NCBI GenBank assembly: GCA_002284615.2 | Contig: MU070215.1 | Location: 123,601-133,892 of the forward strand | Direction of reading: 5' to 3' | Length of the DNA: 10,292 bases | Origin: Dunaliella salina | Lineage: Eukaryota > Chlorophyta > Chlorophyceae > Chlamydomonadales > Dunaliellaceae | Shown here: piece after piece, positions 1 to 7,115 of the stretch | Position numbering within the stretch: position 1 is the first letter of the stretch | Layout of the letters: each line of letters opens with the position of its first letter | Notes under the pieces: generated by a model | Databases searched by the model: none | What the model was told of the DNA's origin: nothing | What the model saw: only the letters and a program-made list of their open reading frames with translations | Program-made: the position numbers and the translations under genes

Positions 1-96
1 CTCAGAGGGATCCAGCCAAACCATGCCTTTGTCATTGTTGTTCCTCTCAGCTGCCACTTGCCATACCATGCAGCCCTCAGACAGATCCAGCCTAAG

Positions 97-141
97 CCGA
101 GGGCTGTGCTGCCTGCGCGGTACAGGCAGCACAGCCCTCGG
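97..141. repeat. Perfect 19-bp inverted repeat (hairpin)
   Basis: Positions 97-115 and 123-141 are exact reverse complements, separated by a 7-base loop (CGCGGTA, 116-122). The right arm overlaps a short motif (cagccctc plus gatccag) that recurs near 1-15, 72-92 and 133-151, so the hairpin sits in a degenerate repeat of about 62-70 bp. A further copy of the gcagccctcg motif lies near 334-343. A transcript would fold into a very stable stem. It could be a small-RNA precursor, a chance product of inverted duplication, or part of a mobile element end; the sequence alone does not decide. Confidence 0.85.
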
Positions 142-303
142 AGGGATCCAGTCTGACTTGCATCTTGGAAGCACTGTCCCACAGAGCTCCCACCCACCAT
201 GTATATTGTGTAAACAATGCAGCAACTGCCTTTTTGGGGATCGAATCCAACTTTCAAGTTTGGACCCTTGCGTTGAGGTTGCCACAACTGTCATTTTTTA
301 CAG

Positions 304-882
304 AGCCGCAGTCCACGAGTCCTTGCAGACAGCGCAGCCCTCGTAGTGACCAAGGGACTCACAAGCGCCAGTGCCTTTCCTCAGGCCTCCCCTGGAGCTC
401 ATGCACAGAAGCTGATTCCATGGCAATTGTGGCAGAAGCACACAACATAACAGCAGCAGCAGCAGCAAAACAAGAATCACCATCACCTCCACAAGCAGCA
501 CAGCCGCCACTACCAAACAAAGGAGCAGGCAATCCAGCTGCAGCATCACCAGGTGCATGCAGTGTATTAGTAGCAGCGGCAGCAACAACCAACGAAGCAC
601 CACCACCTCCACAAGCAGCACAGCTGCCACCACCACCAGACAGAGAAGTAGGAAGTCCCTTGGCAGCCGCGACAGATGCGCGCAGGGTGTCAGCAGTGAC
701 TGCAACGGAAACGCTACCACCAATACCACTGCAACGAATTGCAACAGCTGCAGGGATCATGGACGGAATAAATGATCTGGGATGCCCATGCCTTCCAGAA
801 GTGCGCAACTCAGATGCAGGCCCTACACCAAGCCTGCAAGCAACGCCAAGCTGCCTGGTGCTGCTGGAGGCAGAGTGGGCAG
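304..882 (+). CDS. Candidate internal exon, Pro/Ala-rich protein of unknown function
   Basis: A frame is open from 165 to 899, and a strong acceptor (pyrimidine tract then ttttttacag) ends at 303, so the exon is placed from 304 rather than from the upstream Met. The product is low-complexity: runs of Ala, PPPPQAAQLPPPP-type proline clusters and few aromatic residues. A repeat of exactly 120 bp (40 codons) keeps the frame through three copies, which is compatible with coding. The 3' end is uncertain. A donor-like CAG/GTGTGC at 882/883 leaves one leftover base, which matches the two-base start of the exon at 3750. GTs at 801 and 858 are alternatives with another phase. If joined to the downstream exons it adds about 193 residues. 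The overlapping open minus-strand frame has the same repeat and is the main alternative. No family is recognised. Confidence 0.4.
451..740 (+). repeat. Exact 120-bp tandem repeat, three copies
   Basis: Blocks starting at 451, 571 and 691 align without gaps: cagcagcagc, tagcagcggc and cagcagtgac at their starts, then catcacctcc (481), caccacctcc (601) and caataccact (721). The third copy is the most diverged and fades after about 740. The period is a multiple of three, so the candidate Pro/Ala-rich frame is preserved through all copies. Confidence 0.8.
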
Positions 883-1338
883 GTGTGCCTTTCCTTTGAT
901 TAAGCGTGAATGATTGCGGCTGCGTGCGCATGCTGCTGGAGGCAGAGTGGGCAGGTGTGCCTTTTCTATGATTGAGCGTGAATGACTGTGGCTGCGTGCA
1001 CGTCTGTGGTGCCGGAGGCAGAGTGGCCAGGTTTTCTTCCTTGGAAAGAGTGTGACTCACTGTGGCTGCTTGCGCGTTTGTGGTGCTGGAGGCAGAGTGG
1101 GCAGGTGTGCCTTCCTTTGATTGAGCGTGAATGACTCTGGCTGCATGTGCGTTTGTGCTGCTGGAGGCAGAGTCGGCAAGTTTCCCTCCTTGGAAAGAGT
1201 ATGACTCACTGTGACCGTGTGTGTGTTTGTGGTGCTGGAGGCAGAGTGGGCAGGTGTGTCTTTCCTTTGATTGAGCGTAAATGACTGTGGCTGCGCACGC
1301 ATTTATGCTGCTGGAGTTGGAGTGGAAAACGAACCTCC
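845..1338. repeat. Minisatellite, 72-76 bp monomers, left block
   Basis: Monomers begin with a ctggaggcagag-like motif at 864, 936, 1012, 1086, 1161, 1235 and 1311. Two types are visible. Type A continues gtgggcaggtgtg and then a ttgattgagcgtgaatga-like segment. Type B continues with a ccttggaaagagt segment and gactcactgtg. The order is A, A, B, A, B, A, B, so the higher unit is about 150 bp. The last monomer is cut by a retrotransposon insertion after 1338. Long frames read from the minus strand here repeat a motif such as QPQSFTLNQRK and are by-products of the array. Confidence 0.9.
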
Positions 1339-1717
1339 AAGAAAGAAAAGAAAAAGAAAAAGAAAAAACTACGTAGGCAGAGAAACTCTCCTTACATCAA
1401 TTAAGGAAGAGGAGACACATTGGCTCAAAAAGAGCCGTGTGCCCCCTCCACCACAAGGTATGAAAAATAGAATTCTAATGTGGATCTGGAGGGTTACTAG
1501 AAACACCTGGCTGTGGGAAGTATTCTTGTTTTCAATAGCGCGGCGTGTGGTGACTAGTTTGTGGGCATATTGAACAGAATGAAAAAGTTGTTGAGCAAGC
1601 TTTGTGGCACGCTGATGATCCAATCCTCATTGTTTGAATTGCTTCAGGGTATGCTCAGTGTAAATAGTTCCACCTACACCCAGGAGAATAGGGTGAATTG
1701 TAGCAGCTTTAGCGTTG
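1339..1717 (-). mobile_element. LINE 3' fragment A (antisense, 5'-truncated), nuclease-like C terminus plus 3' UTR
   Basis: Read on the minus strand from 1717, the copy encodes a stretch containing HPILLGVGGTIYTEHT, then ATKLAQQLFHSVQYAHKL, and ends SNPPDPH-stop (stop at 1475-1477). The same order occurs in the sense copy at 8640-9057. It is dead: there is an in-frame TGA at 1628-1630 and a frame change before SNPPDPH. The 3' UTR runs from 1474 to 1339, holds the GGCTC/GAGCC hairpin (1422-1436) and ends in an A/G-rich tract on the plus strand. Flanking ACCTCC copies (1333-1338 and 1718-1723) are a likely target-site duplication. Removing the element plus one copy restores a 72-bp satellite monomer. 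It is a 5'-truncated, non-autonomous insertion. Confidence 0.85.
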
Positions 1718-2100
1718 ACCTCCTCTGAATGTTTGACTGACTATGGCTAAGCGTACATTAATGCTGCTGGAGACTGAGAAACCAAGTGTGCTTGCAGTGA
1801 AATGAATAAAACTGACCGTGACTGTTTGTGCGTTATGCTGCTGGAGGTAGAGTGGGCAGGTGTGTCTTTCCTTTGATTGAGTGCGATCAACTGCCGCAGC
1901 AGCTGAGTGTATGTTTGTGCTGCTGGGGGCAGAGAGGCCAACTGTGCCTCCTTGGAATGAGTGTGACTGACTGTGGTTGTGCGTGCGTATGTGCTGCTAG
2001 AGGCAGAGGGGGCAGGCGTTGAATGAGTGCGACTGATTATAGCTGATAGTGTGCGTTTGTGCCTCTGGAGGCAGAGGGGGCAGGTGCACCCGCCTCTTTT
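1718..2100. repeat. Minisatellite, right block
   Basis: The array resumes in mid-monomer after the LINE insertion. Further monomers begin at 1768, 1841, 1923, 1997 and 2065 (spacings 73, 82, 74 and 68). The 1841 monomer is type A and the 1923 monomer is type B. The 1997 monomer is shortened and mixes both types. The copies are more diverged than in the left block, as expected at an array edge. Confidence 0.85.
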
Positions 2101-2994
2101 GACTATCTGTCACGGAATGTGGCTCTGGTAAGCCGCTTTCGGATGCGATTATTAATTCAACAGACATTGAATCCACTCTTGCTTGGAGCCTCCCCATCTA
2201 CTGATAGAATGCTTGTCCTTTCCTGCTGGAGTCTTCTTCTGTTGCTCAGAACCGCTGGCAGCAGATCTGAAAATGTAAAATTCACCTTTCTGTGTGTCTG
2301 TCCCGCTTGCCTGCTTGGAAAATTTGGCGGCAAAGCACTCCACAAAGGAATGGTGAGATGCCAATCACATTGAATCAATTTGGATGTACTATTTTGTGCA
2401 TTGCTCTGTAGGCTGTTTTTGACTCCCTGCTTTGTGCGGTATCATTTAATCCTCAGTGGGTCCCAACTCGGGGGGTCAGTACTAGCAAAGTTTTATGGGA
2501 TCTTCCCCATTTGGTCAAATTTACCCTCACGTGTGTAGCAGTGATATAGGAGACACCGTTGCAAAAGGAATGGGGTCAATTGGTTGTCTGGCTGGGCCAG
2601 GGTGGGATTCCAAAGTTTCTTGAACTCCCCTGTCAAACATGTTATCAACCTGTGATCTGGCACAGATCACCACAGGCAGCTGGTAACGGGATGAAAATTA
2701 TTGCTAAATGCAGCCAATACTACTTTCCAATGCACTGTTCTTCATCCTGCTACCAGGTGTCTACGCAAAGTTACAAGCGTTCAAAGTTTCACACATGAGT
2801 TCTCCCTTTCTTTTCTGTTTTTTTCTCTTTTTGTTTTCTTTTTGTTTCCTAGCATGCAGCACAAAGACTATCTTTGCAGGGTATAGAAAGGAGCTGAAGG
2901 ACTGATTGCACAGAGGATTGCATTGGGCATGTCTTTACTTTTGCACCCGAGGCATGGGAAAGGGCAATAAACAGCAGGGTAATCATGTAAACTT
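2101..2994. other. Non-repetitive stretch without a recognisable gene
   Basis: Frames here are short (the longest about 100 codons, 2059-2373, plus strand) and show no family motif. Three small signals are visible: a GT donor-like ctctg/gtaagc near 2131; a hairpin at 2652-2670 (GTGATCT, 5-base loop, AGATCAC); and a long pyrimidine tract ending in tttcctag at 2852, which looks like an intron acceptor but is not followed by a convincing exon. If the exons at 304-882 and 3750-4133 belong to one gene, this is intron. Confidence 0.5.
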
Positions 2995-3099
2995 TGGGCC
3001 TTGGCATTGGCATTGGCACAGGCAACCATACACATATCAGGCATATATATCTATATATATCAGGCATTCCGCCTAAATTGAATCAAATTGAATTAATTG

Positions 3100-3635
3100 G
3101 ATTACATGGCATTGGCAGGCATCCCACAGGAGCCTTCCTCATGCCCCTATTGGCCTTGGCATTGGCACAGGCATCCTGCAGGTGTTCAGCCTCAGCAACG
3201 AGATATTGCCAAACATGTCCTTGATGCACCTTCCAGCCTGGAATGGTCGCAGGCATCCTGCAGGAGTCTTCCTCATGCCCCTTTTGGCCTTGGATTTGGC
3301 GCAGCCATCTTGCAGGCGCTCAGCGTGAACAACGGGATCTTGCCGTCCATGTGCTCGATGCACCTTTTGACCTGGAATGGTCACAGGTGTCCGCAGCAGT
3401 TTTCCTCATGCCCCTATTGGCCTTGGCATTGGTGCAGGCATCCTGCAGGCGTTCAGCCTGAGCAATGAGATACTGCCACTTATGTCCTAGATGCATCTTT
3501 TGGCCTTGCATTTGGCGCAGGCATCCTGCAGGCGTTCAGTCTCATGCTCCTATGGGCCTTGGCATTGGCACAGGCATCCTGCAGGCGTTCAGCCTGAACA
3601 ACGAGAACTTGCCATCCATGTCCCTGATTTTTTTT
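3100..3635. repeat. Second tandem array, 133-136 bp unit with half-unit substructure
   Basis: The segment beginning atgcccc(t)tttggcc recurs at 3141, 3275, 3408 and 3544 (spacings 134, 133 and 136). Inside each unit the motif gcaggcatcctgcagg appears twice, at unequal spacings of about 82 and 51 bases, so the unit looks like an old dimer. A partial related piece lies at 2995-3025. The periods are not multiples of three and the open frames shift between units, so I do not call this coding. Confidence 0.85.
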
Positions 3636-3651
3636 GACATTTCAATTCGGT

Positions 3652-3769
3652 GCTGCGAGCTATGAGCCCCATCAAGGCCACCCTGCAGATGCACACGCGG
3701 ACGTAGGCGCCAAATCCCTGTTCATAATGTTTGTGGTTTTGTGCTGCAGGAAATGAGCCCCATCAAGGC
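3652..3769 (+). repeat. Direct duplication spanning an exon start, 91 bp apart
   Basis: gctgc...tgagccccatcaaggc occurs at 3652-3678 and again at 3743-3769. The second copy contains the acceptor used for the exon at 3750. The first copy has gctgcgag where the second has gctgcagg, so only the second has the AG acceptor in that context. Confidence 0.7.
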
Positions 3770-4133
3770 AGTCCTGCTGAGGCAGGAAATCAAGCACGCC
3801 CTGTGTTCACTGCGCCACCAGCGTCTGTGGAGCGCATTGCTACTCTGCTCCAGCCCAAGCAGCCTGCACCCCTGCCTCACACGGATCTGGGGCCCATGGT
3901 ACAGGCATACAGGCACCATGCCATCATGCAGCTGGTGGCTTCAGTCAGCGCAGCACAATCAGCGCGCTTGCACAACTTTCATCATCGTCTTTGCCAGCAG
4001 CAGCATCAGCATCACCACCACCACCATCACCATCATGATCATCATGATCATCACCATTACTATCATCATCGTCAGCAGCAGCAGCAGCAGCAGCAGAGAG
4101 CCGGGCAGCTGCGGATGGGCGCACTCCATCATG
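3750..4133 (+). CDS. Exon 1 of the best gene model: His/Gln-rich protein of unknown function (partial)
   Basis: The acceptor tttgtgctgcag ends at 3749. The exon enters with two bases of a split codon and runs open past 4133. The product starts NEPHQGSPAEAGNQ and then has a helical-looking stretch, including LGPMVQAYRHHAIMQLVASV, followed by a His-rich tract with scattered Asp and Tyr and a run of eight Gln. The His tract mixes CAT and CAC codons; that keeps His in this frame but scrambles the other two, which favours this frame. The donor chosen at 4134 (atg/gtcaga) is not a strong consensus, but it leaves one base and fits the next exon. Without splicing, the frame would end at a TGA at 4223-4225. 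With exons 2-4 the product has about 286 residues from this point. The 5' part of the gene may be 304-882. His-rich runs can bind metals or be neutral repeats; no function is assigned. Confidence 0.55.
4006..4095 (+). repeat. CAY and CAG triplet repeat inside exon 1
   Basis: About 22 CAC/CAT-type triplets interrupted by GAT and TAC/TAT are followed by an uninterrupted CAG run (about 4073-4096). It encodes His-rich and Gln tracts in the chosen frame. Pure CAG runs change length easily, so a length polymorphism is expected. Confidence 0.9.
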
Positions 4134-4627
4134 GTCAGATTCATGCCTACCTTTTTGTCAGAAAAAGGGAAGAACTTGACCAGGAATGCAAAGGCCAAGA
4201 ACTTGCAGCGGCTCAGAGTAGCTGAACTTTTTCCCCGTCTGAAAAGGGTTTGCAAGTCCACTCGAGGGTCACTCAAGAGTGGACTCCTAGGGTTGGGTGC
4301 ATGGGATCTTTCTGTCCCTGCATGGCAACCAACTTGTCATTCATTTTTCTCCACAGACTTTCATTGTGGAATGTGTATGCTTTAGTACAAGTTTGTTTGG
4401 AGGGACTGATTTGAGAACAATCGAACCGTGTCCTTTTCTCCAGTCAGCAAAGCTCTGTTTCTTCTTTCCATTGTCTAGGTGTCTGAGTGCCTGATCGTCT
4501 GAGTACCTGATCACGTAGGTCCCATTTGTTGCATCTCTGTGCCCTTGCCATGACACCCCAGCATTGCAGGGGAGCTTCCAGAAACGATTGTGTCCAAGAC
4601 TTGGTGTTCGACTTTTTTTCCTTGCAG

Positions 4628-4854
4628 GTGAGCAAGGGAGCCTCACAGATCCCAAATCTGCTGCAGTAGATCTGGTGGGTCCCAAGTTTGCCTCAGCAGG
4701 TTTGTCTGAAAGAGAGCGCTCCACTGGAGGCAACCCCGGCAGGCAACAGGACGACTTCCAGTCAGTGCCAACAACAGCGCCACTGCTCCTCAGCAGCACC
4801 CCAGCACAGCCTGCAGTGCTATCACGCTCGGTGTATGACGAACAAGATCAAGAG
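4628..4854 (+). CDS. Exon 2 of the same gene model
   Basis: A textbook acceptor (cgactttttttccttgcag) ends at 4627. The exon begins with two bases that complete the codon left by exon 1 (Gly), then reads 75 codons without a stop and ends on a codon boundary before gtacgc at 4855. The product is polar and Ser/Pro/Thr-rich, with EQGSLTDPKSAAVDL near its start and SVYDEQDQE at its end. It looks like a disordered linker and carries no recognisable motif. The donor lies in the first copy of a 33-bp repeat, and a second donor-like copy (gtacac) occurs at 5031. Confidence 0.55.
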
Positions 4855-5063
4855 GTACGCTCAGTTTATGCCGCGTAAGATCAAGAGGTCATGCTCGGAA
4901 AGAAAAAAAAGGAAACCATGGAGGCAGAGAAAATCTCCCTTCACCTATCGAGGGAAAGGAGAAACAATGGCTCAGAAGAGCCGTGAGCTCCATCCACCAC
5001 TACTCAACTTATGATGCACAAGAGTAAGAGGTACACTCAGTTTGCAACACCCAAGACCACGAG
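4844..5063 (+). repeat. 33-bp repeat, four copies, split by a LINE fragment
   Basis: Units start at 4844, 4877, 5020 and 5053 with an aag-at-c-aagaggt core. The spacing is exactly 33 within each pair. Read in one plus frame they give KIKRYAQF, KIKRS, KSKRYTQF and KTTR. The second and third units are separated by the antisense LINE 3' end. The first unit contains the exon 2 donor. Confidence 0.7.
4897..5013 (-). mobile_element. LINE 3' fragment C (antisense, 3' UTR only)
   Basis: The plus strand shows a ggaaagaaaaaaaa tract, ggcagagaaaatctccc, and the hairpin GGCTC-AGAA-GAGCC (4969-4982), in the same order and spacing as copies A and B. No coding part remains. The flanks atgctc (4891-4896) and atgcac (5014-5019) could be a decayed target-site duplication. 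It lies in an intron of the gene model, opposite to the gene's direction. Confidence 0.7.
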
Positions 5064-5108
5064 GTAGAAGGAAAACATGGCGGCCAACCCAGGATGTGCT
5101 GTGGGCAG

Positions 5109-5139
5109 CTCCTGCATGTCTTAGGGATCTCGCTGAGAC
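5109..5139 (+). CDS. Tentative 31-base exon 3
   Basis: This short exon is proposed because a perfect donor (gac/gtgagt) sits at 5140. The preceding tgtgggcag (ending 5108) allows 31 bases that enter in frame after exon 2, encode LLHVLGISLR and leave one base. Exon 4 starts with the two bases needed. The acceptor lacks a good pyrimidine tract, so the exon could instead start elsewhere or be skipped. Skipping would break the phase with exon 4 as placed. Confidence 0.4.
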
Positions 5140-5199
5140 GTGAGTTCACTGTGCTTACCGCTTGTGAGCACACCGTGCTTGCTGGCCCCGGACGCACTG

Positions 5200-5640
5200 A
5201 TGAAGAATGAGGCAATCACAGGATGCAATACAGCCACTTCCGTGTGTTCACAAATAATGTCATACTACACAAGTGTTGTTGTCACCATGTTGTCCCAACT
5301 TTCCTTGCCATACAATACAATGCTGCAATCACCTTGTCTTTATATCCCCTGTTAGTCTATACGAGGCAGACATCAGTGTGTGCTCACATCCCGTGCCATT
5401 CCCTTTAATGCAGCCCCCCCACTTGACTGGCAGCTCATCTCAACATCCCATGCACAACGATGCTGCCACCACTGTTTCTTCACATCCTATGCCATGTGAT
5501 GCGATTTTGCAGTCATCACTATGTTTGAACATCCCGTGCCATCCCATACAAGGCAGCCCCCCCAATGACTGACAGCTCATCTCAACATCCAATGCCATGC
5601 AATACAATGCTGCCAACACTAAGTTTTGATATCCCCTGCC
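5200..5640. repeat. Third tandem array, about 143-bp unit built from shorter sub-repeats
   Basis: cagcccccccac/a...tgactg.cagctcatctcaacatcc recurs at 5411 and 5554, 143 bases apart. Within and before these units, catccc(g/a)tgccat and gcaatacaatgctgc motifs recur irregularly. It lies in the proposed last intron (5140-6047). No coding frame is convincing. Confidence 0.7.
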
Positions 5641-6047
5641 ATTCCTGGGCTCTGTTTGAAACCTTGCTCTGTTCCCGTAGGACATGTTGTAAATAAAGGC
5701 TAGCAGTCAGTTGGTTTGACTGGAGGCCTTCTTCCTTGTCACCTTGTAACCTTGTAAATCACTTCCCTCTCCTTCCCAGGGTTCCCACTCCTGATGATGA
5801 AATTATGTTCAGACTTCTGAGCCACAAAGTGTATTCCTCCTCCACACCACCAAACCAGATGCAACCTTCATGCTCCTACCCCTCGATAGATAGTGCACAA
5901 GGGAAAGCAAGTTAGCACCTGAGAAAGCAAGCTTGCAGTTTGAGCACAAAGTAGGTCTTTCATCTAGGCAACATATGATGTGTGGTATTGGCCAGGGGGG
6001 CTTAAGTAAGAGAAACAAGAGTTCCTGTTGAGACCTTTTGTGGGCAG
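5641..6047. other. Intron remainder with polyadenylation-like motifs
   Basis: tgtaaataaagg at 5688-5699 contains both TGTAA and AATAAA, and two more TGTAA motifs follow near 5747 and 5755. They could end an upstream transcript early, or they may be coincidental. A small inverted repeat, CAGTCA/TGACTG, lies near 5706-5722. The stretch ends in a fair acceptor, gaccttttgtgggcag, at 6047. No gene is seen in it. Confidence 0.4.
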
Positions 6048-6268
6048 ACCATCTGCTCAGTGTTGCGCCTGCAATGCTGGAACTTGTCATGTACTCCCTG
6101 CACTTGCAGTTCCTACACATCTGCCTGGATGCCAAGCTGCAGCTGGCAGAGATGCTTGGAAGGAGTTCTTCCCCTGGTCGTGACCGCAGTGAAACATTGA
6201 AACAGCTGCACTGCTCTTTTGGGGTGAACAGCATTGACTTTGACCTGCTTTGCCAGCTGTGTGCGTGA
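6048..6268 (+). CDS. Exon 4 (terminal) of the gene model
   Basis: The frame is open from the acceptor at 6047 to TGA at 6266-6268, followed by a short 3' UTR and AATAAA 70 bases later. It encodes a well-mixed, leucine-rich sequence, for example APAMLELVMYSLHLQFLHIC followed by LDAKLQLAEMLG, then a short Ser/Arg linker and FGVNSIDFDLLCQLCA at the end. It looks like a helical folded domain, unlike the low-complexity exons before it. A second possible acceptor (ctcag, 6060) would shift the phase and lose four codons. I do not recognise the domain. Confidence 0.55.
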
Positions 6269-6337
6269 CTCACCTCGGAGGCACCAAAAGGCTGGGCACT
6301 CTCAGGAGCCTTGCCTTCTGTACACTGCTAGTCATTT

Positions 6338-6343
6338 AATAAA
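6338..6343 (+). promoter_or_regulatory. Polyadenylation signal AATAAA
   Basis: AATAAA lies 70 bases after the TGA of exon 4 in a T-rich context, which fits a short 3' UTR. Many green algae prefer TGTAA, which is absent here, so this slightly weakens the algal assignment or reflects a lineage that uses both. Confidence 0.55.
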
Positions 6344-6945
6344 GTTCCCATGTGGCATTAGTGTCCTTCATGTGCATATGCTGCTGCAAGTGTCACAACA
6401 GCAGCCATAGAAAGTCGTGCACAAGGAAACCTTCCTGAGTTACAGAGGCTAAAAAATATGTATGTAGAGGGAGCATACCCTGCATGGATGATCTCCTTTG
6501 AGCTCTGTTTCTGGCCTTCACTCTGGCCACCTGTGTCTAATGGTGCTCCAAGGACCCTCCCAAATGGTGAGGTTCCTACTAGCTTGCTGATTAAGTGAAC
6601 ATTTTTCCCAATCACACAGACCTTTGGTTTTTGTAGACCTTTCTCTTGTCTGTTCCTGATCTCCTTGTTATGATGACTATACATGGGTTTCTTCAACGTG
6701 ATACGATGCAGGACAGGTCCCCTATTCGTGGGCCATTTAATTTGTGCAAAGAAGCTTACGCCTGCTCTTCTTACATCTTGGAAGATCTGTGGTCAATATC
6801 TGAAACACAACAACCAAGACTTCTTTAGATTGCGTCACACGACAGGTATACGCCCCTAAGCTTTTTTGTTGCTTAGCAGTAGCCACTGCAATGGTAGCAA
6901 TATTGTTTTTGTATTGGCATTTTGTCACGGAGCTAATTGTTTATG
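6344..6945. other. Intergenic stretch with one unassigned minus-strand frame
   Basis: A minus-strand frame of 112 codons (6696 to 6358) is the only sizeable one. It includes VCVIGKNVHLISKLVGTS and ends before the AATAAA of the plus-strand gene. It has no motif I recognise. It could be an exon of a convergent gene or chance. The plus strand holds only short frames. Confidence 0.3.
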
Positions 6946-6949
6946 GTAA

Positions 6950-7115
6950 AGAAAAGAAAAGAACAGTCTATGCAGGCCATAGGCTGCGCGCATTGAGAAA
7001 ATTTCCCTTGATTGCAAGCCAGCAGGGGCCTCGACAGAAGCCCCTCAAACCCCAAAAAGACACAATTAGCCTAGAAACCAGAGACAGAAAGAGCTAGTGT
7101 GGATCTAGAGGGTTG
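6950..7115 (-). mobile_element. LINE 3' fragment D (antisense, diverged)
   Basis: On the minus strand a frame ends NPLDPH-stop (stop at 7094-7096), the counterpart of SNPPDPH-stop in the other copies. It is followed by a UTR-like segment ending in an A/G-rich plus-strand tract (agaaaagaaaag). The stem sequence differs from the other copies, but a 6-bp hairpin AGGGGC/GCCCCT (7024-7045) sits at about the same distance from the tail. It is probably an older or sister LINE family. The upstream boundary is not resolved. Confidence 0.55.

Noticed and set aside
165..303. Met at 165 as the start of the Pro/Ala-rich protein
   Set aside because: A strong acceptor sits at 303, and the sequence before it looks like intron and repeat, so the open frame there is taken as chance.
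359..1302. Long minus-strand frames repeating QPQSFTLNQRK-type peptides
   Set aside because: They are translations of the minisatellite and of the complement of the Pro/Ala-rich repeat. Monomer lengths vary (72-76) and the frame changes between blocks.
1340..1515. Independent SINE family (copies near 1340, 4897 and 7696)
   Set aside because: The same sequence is joined to LINE coding sequence ending SNPPDPH-stop in copy A and follows the LINE stop codon in the sense copy at 9058-9175, so it is the LINE 3' UTR.
845..2100. CRISPR-like array
   Set aside because: The whole monomer is repeated and there are no unique spacers between short repeats. The context is eukaryotic.
2806..2870. Pyrimidine tract plus tag at 2852 as an exon boundary
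   Set aside because: The acceptor is good, but all three frames after it close within about 45 codons and have no fitting donor. It could also be a T-rich LINE tail.
3097..3468. Trp/His-rich frame over the second array
   Set aside because: The units are 133-136 bp, not multiples of three, and different units are open in different frames.
4134..4225. Exon 1 reading through to the TGA at 4223-4225 as the gene end
   Set aside because: Possible, but there is no polyadenylation motif nearby, and the donor at 4134 gives the right phase for the strong acceptor at 4627.
5688..5699. TGTAAATAAA as the end of the gene
   Set aside because: It lies in the proposed last intron. The AATAAA at 6338 directly follows a terminal exon. 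Not excluded as an alternative early end.
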